From positions 1 to 35,549 of the forward strand of contig JBBDYG010000050.1 in assembly GCA_040901765.1 (NCBI GenBank): DNA of 35,549 nucleotides. The letters are read 5' to 3'. Shown in pieces: positions 13,530-21,416 of the stretch. Source of the DNA: JBBDYG01 sp040901765. GTDB lineage: Bacteria; Planctomycetota; Planctomycetia; Pirellulales; Lacipirellulaceae. Numbering within the stretch: position 1 is the stretch's first letter; each line of letters opens with the position of its first letter. The notes beneath the pieces were generated by a model. It ran no database searches. It was not told the DNA's origin and saw nothing but the letters and a program-made list of their open reading frames with translations. The position numbers and the translations under genes are program-made.

Positions 13530-14984
13530 TCACGCCAGAATCGGCTCGAGCACTCGCCCCGCCACGTCGGTCAGTCGAAACTGCCGGCCGTTGTAGCGAT
13601 AGGTCAGCTCCGTGTGGTCGAGGCCCAATAGGTGGAGCATCGTGGCGTGGAGATCGTTTACGTGAACGGTGTTTTCGACGGCGCGATAGCCGACTTCATC
13701 GGTGGCGCCGTAGCTGACTCCGCCGCGGATACCGCCGCCGGCGAGCCAGTAAGTTGCGGCATGGGGGTTGTGGTCGCGGCCCGGTTTTTCTCCGGTCTGC
13801 GCGATCGGCAGCCGGCCGAATTCACCGCCCCACACGACGAGCGTATCGTCGAGCAGGCCGCGCTGCGCGAGGTCCGCCAGCAGACCGGCGATCGGCCGAT
13901 CAGTCTCACCGGCGAACTGCGTGTGGTTGCCGACGATATCCATGTGGCCATCCCAACTGAGCTGGTTGTCCATGCCGCCCGAGTAAATCTGCACGAACCG
14001 CACGCCGCGTTCCACCAGTCGCCGAGCGAGCAGGCACTGCGCCGCAAAATGCGCGCAGCGCTCGTCGTCGAGTCCATACAGCTTGTGAATGTGCTGCGGC
14101 TCCTGCTGGAGGTCGAGCGCGAGCGGCGCTTCGGTCTGCATGCGGTACGCCATTTCAAAGCTTTCGATCCGCGCGGCAAGTTCTTCGTCCTCGGGCCGTT
14201 CGGCCAGGTGCAAAGCGTTCGCTTCGCGGAGCGCATCAAGATGCCGCCGCTGCTGCGCGTCGGTGAGTTGCTCGCTTCGGCGGAGGTTGTCGATCGGATC
14301 GCCCTGCGGCTTGAGCCACGTTCCTTGGTAAACGCTCGGCAGGAAACCTGCGCTCCAGTTGTTGGCGTTCCCCTTGGGGAGTCCCCTGCCCCGCGGATCG
14401 GACATTACCACAAACGCCGGCAAGCTGCGGCTCTCGCAACCCAAGCCGTAAGTCACCCACGACCCGACGCACGGATAACCCATTCGCGGCAGACCGCTGT
14501 TCATCATGAACAGCGCGGGGCTGTGATTGTTCGATTCGGAGTACGCCGAATGGATGAACGCCATCTTATCGACGTGCTCGCGCAGATTGGGGAACAGGCT
14601 CGACACCCATTTCCCGCATTGGCCATGCTGTCGAAACGCGAACGGCGAGGGCATCAGGCCGCCGACTTGATCCTTAAAGAAGCCGGTGGTTTCGGTGAAT
14701 GTCGAATCAACTTCCTTAAGCGACTTGCCCTGCCACTTCGCGAGAGCCGGTTTGTAATCGAAGGTATCGACCTGGCTCGGGCCGCCGTTGATGAACAGCC
14801 AAATCACCGACTTGGCCTTGGCCGGAAAGTGCCCCCCCCGCGCCGCCAGCGGGGCAGCCGACGACGCGCGAGCATGGTCCTCGCCGAGCAACGTGGCCAA
14901 CCCCAGCATCCCCGCGCCCAAGCCGCACTTGCGCAGCATCTCGCGCCGATTGGATGCGATTAAGCCTCTTGGCACATCGTTCAT
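13530..14984 (-). CDS. DUF1501 protein, Tat-exported, sulfatase-like fold
   Basis: A 484-residue DUF1501 protein. The N-terminus carries a twin-arginine signal (SNRREMLRKCGLGAGMLGLA). The body shows the family signatures VIWLFINGGPSQVDTFDYKP, HSAYSESNNHSPALFMMNSG, YSGGMDNQLSWDGH and VVWGGEFGRLP, with GRDHNPHAATYWLAGGGIRG, as expected for an alkaline-phosphatase-superfamily-like fold. ATG 14984 is chosen because GGTGGAG lies about 7 bases upstream. It is the last gene of a minus-strand run, 51 bases after the PSCyt1 gene; DUF1501 and DUF1549/DUF1553 genes are usually paired in planctomycetes. Biochemical function of the pair is not established. Confidence 0.92.
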   Translation of the reverse strand: MNDVPRGLIASNRREMLRKCGLGAGMLGLATLLGEDHARASSAAPLAARGGHFPAKAKSVIWLFINGGPSQVDTFDYKPALAKWQGKSLKEVDSTFTETTGFFKDQVGGLMPSPFAFRQHGQCGKWVSSLFPNLREHVDKMAFIHSAYSESNNHSPALFMMNSGLPRMGYPCVGSWVTYGLGCESRSLPAFVVMSDPRGRGLPKGNANNWSAGFLPSVYQGTWLKPQGDPIDNLRRSEQLTDAQQRRHLDALREANALHLAERPEDEELAARIESFEMAYRMQTEAPLALDLQQEPQHIHKLYGLDDERCAHFAAQCLLARRLVERGVRFVQIYSGGMDNQLSWDGHMDIVGNHTQFAGETDRPIAGLLADLAQRGLLDDTLVVWGGEFGRLPIAQTGEKPGRDHNPHAATYWLAGGGIRGGVSYGATDEVGYRAVENTVHVNDLHATMLHLLGLDHTELTYRYNGRQFRLTDVAGRVLEPILA

Positions 14985-14990
14985 AGTCCA

Positions 14991-15021
14991 CTCCACCTAC
15001 TCACCTACTCACCACTCACCA
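14991..15021. repeat. Tandem CTACTCAC-type short repeat
   Basis: Repeats of the unit CCTACTCA with degenerate copies (ACCACTCACC, ATTCACTCC) fill the gap between the two minus-strand genes. On the minus strand the repeat reads GTGAGTAGGTGAGTAGGTGG and supplies the ribosome binding site of the DUF1501 gene. The same unit recurs at 26939-27025. Confidence 0.65.
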
Positions 15022-15035
15022 TTCACTCCGCCTCA

Positions 15036-17303
15036 TCACTCCACATACAAAAACTCATTCGTGCTCAAGAGCAGTTGGCAAAAGTTTGTCAGCGCCCGTT
15101 GGCGGCTGTCGGGGTGGCCCGCAGTCGTGAAATCGGCGATGTCCGCGGCGATCATCCGCAACCAGTGGTCGCGTTCCTGCTGCGACGGCTCCCGCGCGAG
15201 CGCCACCAAAAACGCCTCACGTACGGCGGCGGCGAGAGATTTCGCGGCCGGCTCCTCCAACCGCGCGGCGAAGCCCTCCGCCGCTCGGCGCGCCACCGGG
15301 CCGTTCATAAACCACAGCGCCTGCGGCGCCGTGGTGGTGCTCGCCCGAGAACCGATGCTGACCAGCGGTTCGGGCATGTCGAACAGTTGCATGCTGGAGA
15401 TCATCTGGCTGCGTTTGACTGTGAAATACACGCTACGGCGGAGGGTTGCCTCGTCGAGCGATCCCGGCCCATACATCTGCCGATCGAGCAGTCCGCCGCA
15501 AGCGAGCACCGCGTCGCGGACCGTTTCGGCGTCCAGGCGCCGTGGCTCGAACCGCCAGCACCATGCGTTCTGCGGATCGAGCGCCGCGTTTTCGACATGG
15601 AACTGCGAACCTTGCCGGTAGACGCTGCTCGTGAGAATCAACTTGTGAATCGGCTTGAGCCGCCAACCGTTGCGAATTAGTTCACTTGCGAGCCAATCGA
15701 GCAATTCGGGGTGCGTCGGCCGTTCGCCCTGCATACCGAAGTCATTCGGCGTGGCGACCAAACCGCGGCCAATATGGTGCTGCCACAGCCGGTTCACGAT
15801 CACCCTTGCGAGTAGCTGGCCCGCACCGTTGTCTACGTCGGTCATCCAGTTCGCCAGACTACGGCGCCGATAACTCGTGGAGCTATTCTCCGGTGGCGGC
15901 TCTTGCCAGTGCGACGCGTCGTAGCCATTGCGCATCAGCACCGGCAAAAAGTTTTGCGTGGCGATCTGTTCCTTTTGCAGCGGATCGCCGCGCGTCAGCA
16001 TGTGGGTCACTGGGTAGAAATGAGGGTAGCCACGACCGTCCGCGTGGTTCTCCACGGGCGGCAAGCCCTCGCTGCCGACCTGAATCTTCGTGGGCGATGT
16101 GCCTTCGGCTGTGTCCGGCAGCGACGTCAGATCGCGTTCAGGCTCGGTGCGGATCGTGCTTGTGAAGGTCGACAGCAGCCGGTAATAATCCTCCGCCGCG
16201 ATCGGATCGAATTTGTGGTCGTGGCATCGTGCGCAACCGAACGTCAATCCCAAAAACGCAACGCCGGTCGTGGACAGCATGTCGTCGAGCTGGTCGTAGC
16301 GGGTCCGCTCAAATTCGGTTTCGGTGATTTGCGTCGGAAAAACTCCTGCCGTCAAAAACCCGGTGGCCATCCAGGCGAGCGGGTTCTCCGGCGCGATTTC
16401 GTCCCCGGCAAGTTGCCAACGGACGAATTGATCGAACGGCAAATCGTCGTTGATCGCACGAATCACAAAATCGCGATAGTGGTAAGCGTGGGGCCGGTCC
16501 TTGTCGTGCTCGAAGCCGTCGCTTTCGGCAAACCGCGCCACGTCGAGCCAGTGCCGCGCCCAGCGCTCGCCAAAGTGGGGACTCGCAAGCAGCTTGTCGA
16601 CCAACCGCTCGTACGCCCCTTCACCATCGGCCAGGAACTGCGCAATTTCATCCGGCGTCGGCGGCAGGCCGGTCACGTCCAAGTACAGCCGGCGCACCAG
16701 CTTTCGTGGTTCCGCATCGGCATTTGGAGTCAGCCCCTGCTCGCGCAGTTTGGCGAGAATAAATCGATCCACCGGCGTGCGCGCCCACGCCTCATGGTCC
16801 ACGTCGGGCGGGTCGGCGCTGGCAAGCGGCTGAAACGACCAGAATTGGCGGTCCGCTTCCGACACGCCGTCGGCATCCGTCTTTGCCGCTTCGCCTGAGA
16901 GCGGTCCATCGTAGGGCGCGCCGAGATCGATCCACCGCGCAATTGCCGCAATCGTATCCGCGGGAAGCTTATCGCGCTTGTGCGGCATGAAAGGCTCTTC
17001 CGCATGCGCGATCACCGCGTAAAAATGGCTCGTCTCGGCGGAATCGTCGATCATCCCGCTTGCGACCACCGCGTCGCGCGTCGTCAGATCAAGATCGGCC
17101 TTGGGCGTTCCGCCGCTGTGGCATTCAAGGCAGTTATCCACAAGCGCCGGCCGGACTTGCGTGCGGAACAGATCGAGGGCTTCCTGCATCCGGGCGGCAT
17201 GGTCCGGCGGAACTTGTGGCGCAGGTTCATTGCCATGCACTGCGCGGGTTGCAAGAAGCAACGATGCAATTGCCAGCAAAATTGCGGATTGAAAGCGGCG
17301 CAT
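15036..17303 (-). CDS. PSCyt1-DUF1549-DUF1553 cytochrome-like secreted protein
   Basis: A 755-residue protein of the planctomycete cytochrome-like family. Signal peptide (AILLAIASLLLATRAVHG), then a haem c site NCLECHSGG with C58, C61 and H62 (PSCyt1), a DUF1549 region from about residue 175 (TPVDRFILAKLREQGLTPN, LYLDVTGLPPTPDEI, FGERWARHWLDVARFAESDG) that includes a second CARCHDHKFDP near 355, and DUF1553 from about 490 (RRSLANWMTDVDNGAGQLLA, FGMQGERPTHPELLDWLA, LILTSSVYRQ). It is co-directional with and upstream of DUF1501. Likely periplasmic; a role in polysaccharide utilisation is often suggested but unproven. Confidence 0.92.
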   Translation of the reverse strand: MRRFQSAILLAIASLLLATRAVHGNEPAPQVPPDHAARMQEALDLFRTQVRPALVDNCLECHSGGTPKADLDLTTRDAVVASGMIDDSAETSHFYAVIAHAEEPFMPHKRDKLPADTIAAIARWIDLGAPYDGPLSGEAAKTDADGVSEADRQFWSFQPLASADPPDVDHEAWARTPVDRFILAKLREQGLTPNADAEPRKLVRRLYLDVTGLPPTPDEIAQFLADGEGAYERLVDKLLASPHFGERWARHWLDVARFAESDGFEHDKDRPHAYHYRDFVIRAINDDLPFDQFVRWQLAGDEIAPENPLAWMATGFLTAGVFPTQITETEFERTRYDQLDDMLSTTGVAFLGLTFGCARCHDHKFDPIAAEDYYRLLSTFTSTIRTEPERDLTSLPDTAEGTSPTKIQVGSEGLPPVENHADGRGYPHFYPVTHMLTRGDPLQKEQIATQNFLPVLMRNGYDASHWQEPPPENSSTSYRRRSLANWMTDVDNGAGQLLARVIVNRLWQHHIGRGLVATPNDFGMQGERPTHPELLDWLASELIRNGWRLKPIHKLILTSSVYRQGSQFHVENAALDPQNAWCWRFEPRRLDAETVRDAVLACGGLLDRQMYGPGSLDEATLRRSVYFTVKRSQMISSMQLFDMPEPLVSIGSRASTTTAPQALWFMNGPVARRAAEGFAARLEEPAAKSLAAAVREAFLVALAREPSQQERDHWLRMIAADIADFTTAGHPDSRQRALTNFCQLLLSTNEFLYVE

Positions 17304-17315
17304 TGTTGACCCCGT

Positions 17316-18227
17316 TCACGCCTGTTGCCAGGTCTTCAGTTGATCGAGATCGTGCTTGAACGCGGCCAGAAATTCCTCGACGGTGGCGTCGCGCTTGTGA
17401 TCGAGGTACTCGACATGCACCGAAAGCGGCCCCTGGAAATTCGGCCAGCGCATCTGCTGGTAAAACTTCGGGTCCGACCGACCCTCGCCCAGCGGCACCC
17501 AATCCAATTTGGACTTGCGCCATTGAAAATCCTTCACGTACAGCGCCCGCATTCGTGGTCGTAACAAATTTACTTGAATCGGCCAGCTCATTCCGCCTTC
17601 CGCGGTCGCGTGGCCCAAGTCGAACGCGACGCCGATATCCTCGGGCGGGTGATCTCGCATCAAATCGTGCAGATCCCACAGCGGGGCGCCGACAAGTTCG
17701 CGGCCCGAGTGATTCTGATATATGGGCGAGATGCCCACTTCGCGACTAAAGGCGACCAAGTCGCGAATCACCGGCTTCAACTCGTCAAGCTGTTTCGCAA
17801 CCGGTTGATTAAGGTCGTACTTATAATACGCCATGCGGTACAGCGGAATGCCGAGCTTGGCGGCAGTCGTTAAGACCTTGGCAGTGTGGGGCTGATCGAC
17901 GCTCGTCACGCCGGAGGTGAGAATCGGAATCGTCAAGCCGCGAGAGGCGAGCGCTTCGACCAACTTGGGCAGCTCGTCTTCGACGCGCTCCGGCTCGATG
18001 TGGCCGCCCGGGCGAACCGGGGCCTCGATGCCGTCGAACCCGAGTTCTGCGATCCGCTCGGCAAGCTCGTCGAAACTCAGCTTCTGAAGCGGTTTGGTGA
18101 ACGCGCAGTAGGTTGGCTTCACTTGCGCCGGCGCTGCCGCGGCACTTCGACTGCCGGCGAGCGCCAGAGCCGCGCCGCCAATCGCGGCGGACTGAAGAAA
18201 GCCTCGCCGGGTCGGTTGGTGTCTCAT
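17316..18227 (-). CDS. Sugar phosphate isomerase/epimerase-like TIM-barrel protein, Tat-exported
   Basis: A 303-residue xylose-isomerase-like TIM barrel (AP endonuclease family 2). A twin-arginine signal TRRGFLQSAAIGGAALALAG starts right after ATG 18227, which has GGAG 7 bases upstream. Barrel signatures: ELAERIAELGFDGIEAPVRP, YQNHSGRELVGAP, and GVAFDLGHATAEGG with acidic and His residues placed for metal binding. It begins a tight unit with the PSCyt1 gene (12-base gap). Export implies a periplasmic enzyme or a non-enzymatic homologue; substrate unknown. Confidence 0.88.
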   Translation of the reverse strand: MRHQPTRRGFLQSAAIGGAALALAGSRSAAAAPAQVKPTYCAFTKPLQKLSFDELAERIAELGFDGIEAPVRPGGHIEPERVEDELPKLVEALASRGLTIPILTSGVTSVDQPHTAKVLTTAAKLGIPLYRMAYYKYDLNQPVAKQLDELKPVIRDLVAFSREVGISPIYQNHSGRELVGAPLWDLHDLMRDHPPEDIGVAFDLGHATAEGGMSWPIQVNLLRPRMRALYVKDFQWRKSKLDWVPLGEGRSDPKFYQQMRWPNFQGPLSVHVEYLDHKRDATVEEFLAAFKHDLDQLKTWQQA

Positions 18228-18305
18228 CGCGTACTCCGAAAGCGCTGGGGTGGGTCTGATAATGAGTATACCGCGATAGAACCCTGGCAACAAACAGTTG
18301 CCCGG

Positions 18306-19049
18306 TTACATCGTCCAGCCGCCGTCAATGATATGTATTGCACCGGTGGTGAACGCCGACTCGTCGGAAGCCAAGTAGACGGCCAGGTTCGCAATCTCGA
18401 CCGCGGTGCCGATTCGGCCCATCGGTTGGCGCGCGATGAAGGCCGCCCGGGATTGCTCGTAGTCGCCTTGAGCGGCCACCCGCTGATCGAGCGAAGGGGT
18501 CTGCACGGTGCCGGGGCAGATTGCGTTCGAGCGGATGCCCTGCGTGACAAAATCAGCCGCGACCGATTTGGTCAGCCCAATGACGGCGGCCTTGGTAACT
18601 CCGTAGACGAACCGATTCGGCGCTCCGCGCACGCTGGAGACGACGCTGGCCATGTTCAAAATATTCCCGCCGCCGGCGTCGATCATCGCCGGCAGAATAG
18701 CGCGGACCATGCGGTACATCGACGTCACATTCAGCTCGATGGAGAAGTTCCAATTCTCTTCCGTGCAATCGAGTATCGTGCCGGCATGGACGTAGCCCGC
18801 GCAGTTGAAGAGCACGTCGATCGCGCCGATGCGGTTGGCAAGTCGCTCGATTGCAGCGCGGTCGCAAACGTCAAGCTGCTCGGTGCGGATCCGAGGCTCT
18901 TCATCGCGGAGCGTTGCGAGCGATGCCGCGTCGATATCGGTCGCCAGCACGTCGGCGCCTTCCCGGGCAAAGGCCAGTGCCGTCGCCCGGCCGATCCCCT
19001 GCCCGGCCGCGGTGAGAAGCGCCTTCTTTCCTTGCAACCGGCCGGTCAT
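18306..19049 (-). CDS. SDR-family dehydrogenase, DHRS6/2-keto-3-deoxy-L-fuconate dehydrogenase-like
   Basis: A 247-residue classical short-chain dehydrogenase. NAD-binding TAAGQGIG at 13-20, acidic TDID at 37-40 favouring NAD, NCAG at 82-85, and catalytic S135, Y149 and K153 (YGVTK). The sequence closely follows human BDH2/DHRS6 and bacterial 2-keto-3-deoxy-L-fuconate dehydrogenases: TKAAVIGLTKSVAADFVTQG, CPGTVQTPSLDQR and IIDGGWTM at the end. Cytoplasmic oxidoreductase. It heads the minus-strand run (78 bases before the isomerase), divergent from the lactonase gene, consistent with sugar-acid oxidation. Substrate by homology only. Confidence 0.9.
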   Translation of the reverse strand: MTGRLQGKKALLTAAGQGIGRATALAFAREGADVLATDIDAASLATLRDEEPRIRTEQLDVCDRAAIERLANRIGAIDVLFNCAGYVHAGTILDCTEENWNFSIELNVTSMYRMVRAILPAMIDAGGGNILNMASVVSSVRGAPNRFVYGVTKAAVIGLTKSVAADFVTQGIRSNAICPGTVQTPSLDQRVAAQGDYEQSRAAFIARQPMGRIGTAVEIANLAVYLASDESAFTTGAIHIIDGGWTM

Positions 19050-19208
19050 GCAGTTTCGTGGCTCCCAATAGCGAACGACTGGATTGTGCTGCCGCCGATC
19101 CTACCGCGGAATCCAGGCCGCGAAAAGCGGACGGGACTTCGGCAACCTCGACCTGTTGCGGCTGGCTCCATTACAATGCTCGCTGCAACCCTCAATCATC
19201 GGAGCGTC

Positions 19209-20354
19209 ATGAACATGTTACGATACTTGAAGTCTTTATGCGTTTTCTTTCTCGGAATGAATCTCACAGGTACAACGTTGTCCGCACAACAAGCAACTGT
19301 TTGGATCGGGACGGCTACGTCTCCTGGCGGAGCGAGTCGGGGAATTTACCGCGCGACACTCGATCTGGAATCGGGCGCGCTCACTGAGCCAACCGTCGCC
19401 GCGGAGATTGCTTCGCCCGGTTTCTTGGTCCTGCGGCCGGACGGGCAGCGGCTCTACTCTCTGTGCGGTCTGGAGAATGGCGAGGGCGGTGTCGCGGCAT
19501 TCGAAGTAACGGCCGAGGGGCAGCCGTTGCGACTGTTGAATACCCAGCCGATCGGGGACGGCGCCGGAACGCACCTGGCGCTCGATCCTACGAATCGCTG
19601 CTTGTTCACGGCGCAGTATGGCAGTGGCTCGGTGGCCGCTTTTCCGGTCGGGGCGGACGGCACGATCGGGCCTCGCTCGGCCCTCGTGCGTCATGAAGGT
19701 TCGGGACCGAACCGCCAGCGCCAAGAGAAGGCCCACCCGCATCAAGTGGTGGTCGATCCTACGAACCACTTTTTAAGCGTGCCCGATCTAGGGATCGACG
19801 AGGTGGTGATCTACAAGATCGATCTCGACAGGTCTGAACTTGAGCGTCACGGCAGCAGCGTATGTCCGCCTGGCAGCGGGCCTCGGCACATGCGGTTTCA
19901 TCCAAACGGGAAGTTTGCATTCGTGTTAACGGAATTGGGCCTCTCGGTCGTCACATTTCGCTTCGACCCACAAGCCGGCACGCTCGAAATGATCGATGAG
20001 TCGATTGCGTTGCCCCCGGCGCTACGCGCCGGGGCCGACAGCGGATCGGAGATTCAAATTCACCCGAGCGGCAAGTTTCTTTACGCCGCGATCCGTGGCC
20101 ACGATTCGATTGCCGCATTTGAGATCGAACCAGAAACCGGCAAGCTGACGTTTATTGAGCACGAACCGGTTCGCGGCAGCCACCCGCGCCACTTTAATCT
20201 TGATCCCAGCGGAAAGTGGCTGCTGGCCGCGGGGCGGGACTCGAACACGATCGCCGTGTTTCGGATCGACCAGCAGACGGGCGGTCTCAAGTACACCAGC
20301 AACACCGTCTCTTGCCCTGCCCCGCAGTGCGTGCAATTCGCTCCGATGCACTAA
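19209..20354 (+). CDS. Lactonase-family beta-propeller (6-phosphogluconolactonase-like), secreted
   Basis: A 381-residue seven-bladed propeller of the YbhE/Pgl lactonase family, with an N-terminal signal peptide (LKSLCVFFLGMNLTGTTLSA). Family features: WIGTATSPGGASRGIYRATL, THLALDPTNRCLFTAQYGSG, KAHPHQVVVDPTNHFLSVPD, GSGPRHMRFHPNGKFAFVL and GSHPRHFNLDPSGKWLLAAG. The open frame continues far upstream, but the ATG at 19209 (GGAG just before it; a second ATG at 19215 has better spacing) precedes the signal peptide and the upstream part is antisense to the SDR gene. Hydrolysis of a sugar lactone in the periplasm is the likely role, and it is divergent from the SDR/isomerase genes. Confidence 0.9.
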   Translation: MNMLRYLKSLCVFFLGMNLTGTTLSAQQATVWIGTATSPGGASRGIYRATLDLESGALTEPTVAAEIASPGFLVLRPDGQRLYSLCGLENGEGGVAAFEVTAEGQPLRLLNTQPIGDGAGTHLALDPTNRCLFTAQYGSGSVAAFPVGADGTIGPRSALVRHEGSGPNRQRQEKAHPHQVVVDPTNHFLSVPDLGIDEVVIYKIDLDRSELERHGSSVCPPGSGPRHMRFHPNGKFAFVLTELGLSVVTFRFDPQAGTLEMIDESIALPPALRAGADSGSEIQIHPSGKFLYAAIRGHDSIAAFEIEPETGKLTFIEHEPVRGSHPRHFNLDPSGKWLLAAGRDSNTIAVFRIDQQTGGLKYTSNTVSCPAPQCVQFAPMH

Positions 20355-20462
20355 TTTCGGAACAATGGAATGTCGTGGGCGACGCTGATTGGGTCGTTCT
20401 TTCTAGCTGCCTGGCTTTGGAAAGCTCGATAGCCGAGCGAGTCAAGCCGCAAGGATCTCCGC

Positions 20463-21200
20463 ATGACGGTGCTGCTTCTGGCCCTATCGGCGTTTGTTGC
20501 CTGGCTTGTCAGCACCGTCGCCGGCGGCGCGGGCGGCCTGCTTCTCGTGCCGGCGGTGCGTTACTTACTCGGCCCGCGAGCGGTCGCGCCGGTGCTCAAT
20601 CTGGGCGAGCTTATCGCCGGCCCAACTCGAGTTTGGCTGTTCTGGCGAGATATCCGCTGGGATATCGTGAGGTGGTACCTGCCGGGTGGCATTGTCGGCG
20701 CAATGATGGGCGGTTGGGTCTTCGCGAACACCGAGAGCGAGTGGCTCACTGTAATCGTCGCTCTGTTTTTGATTAGCAGCATCGTGCAGTTCTGGTTCGG
20801 CCAAAGCGAGCGATCGTTCCCGATGATCTTAAAGGCGTTTTTGCCGCTGGGGTTTCTCGTGGCACTTCTTTCCGGCGTCATCGGCACGTTGGGGCCGGTA
20901 CTCAATCCCTTCTATTTGAACTTTGGCGTCGAGAAGGAACCGATGATTGCGACTAAATCGTTCAACTCGTTCGTGACGCACTTTGTGCAAGTCGGATCCT
21001 ACACGGCATTTGGGGCAATGACTTGGCAACTCGTGGGATACGGGATCGTGGTGGGGGTTGCGGCGTCACTGGCCAGTTGGATCGGAAAACGATTGCTGCA
21101 CCGGATGAGTGCCACGGCGTTCCGGCGAGCCATGGTCGTCATCATGGCCGCAACGGGCTTTTTGATGCTCTGGCAAGAGCGGGAGCTGTTCGGGTTGTGA
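20463..21200 (+). CDS. TauE/SafE (TSUP) family membrane permease
   Basis: A 245-residue integral membrane protein with about seven or eight hydrophobic segments. The N-terminal ALSAFVAWLVSTVAGGAGGL and the second-half repeat LPLGFLVALLSGVIGTLGPV are the TSUP family hallmarks; the inverted-duplicated halves are visible. AAGGA lies 7 bases before the start. Members export sulfite, sulfoacetate or other organosulfur anions; the substrate here cannot be read from sequence. It follows the lactonase by 108 bases in the same direction. Confidence 0.88.
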   Translation: MTVLLLALSAFVAWLVSTVAGGAGGLLLVPAVRYLLGPRAVAPVLNLGELIAGPTRVWLFWRDIRWDIVRWYLPGGIVGAMMGGWVFANTESEWLTVIVALFLISSIVQFWFGQSERSFPMILKAFLPLGFLVALLSGVIGTLGPVLNPFYLNFGVEKEPMIATKSFNSFVTHFVQVGSYTAFGAMTWQLVGYGIVVGVAASLASWIGKRLLHRMSATAFRRAMVVIMAATGFLMLWQERELFGL

Positions 21201-21339
21201 TCGGCAGCAGGCATTTAGGCCGCGAAATGACGCGTTCCCGAGCGGTCTAGCCCTTTTTATCACTCGATCGGAGCATTTCGTTGCGTCACCGGCCGGTTCT
21301 GGCCAAAAACCCATCGGAAAATCGGTGCGTGCATTTTCC

Positions 21340-21368
21340 TTGAACTAATCGTTAAAGACAGCTAAACT
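21340..21368 (+). promoter_or_regulatory. Candidate sigma-70-type promoter of the giant secreted protein
   Basis: TTGAAC at 21340-21345, a 17-base spacer and TAAACT at 21363-21368 make a moderate match. It lies about 50 bases before the start at 21417, which has GGGGAAGG as ribosome binding site. Confidence 0.35.
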
Positions 21369-21416
21369 GTTACTTGCGTTGAATTTACACCGACCGGTAC
21401 AGGGGAAGGCCTAGCT

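Noticed and set aside
13632..14963. 443-codon plus-strand frame opposite DUF1501
   Set aside because: Antisense to a well-recognised DUF1501 gene; no domain.
15903..16898. 331-codon plus-strand frame opposite the PSCyt1/DUF1549 gene
   Set aside because: Antisense shadow of a strongly conserved family.
17886..19208. Upstream extension of the lactonase frame to an 822-residue protein
   Set aside because: The extra part is antisense to the isomerase and SDR genes, and a signal peptide begins at 19209 with a ribosome binding site.
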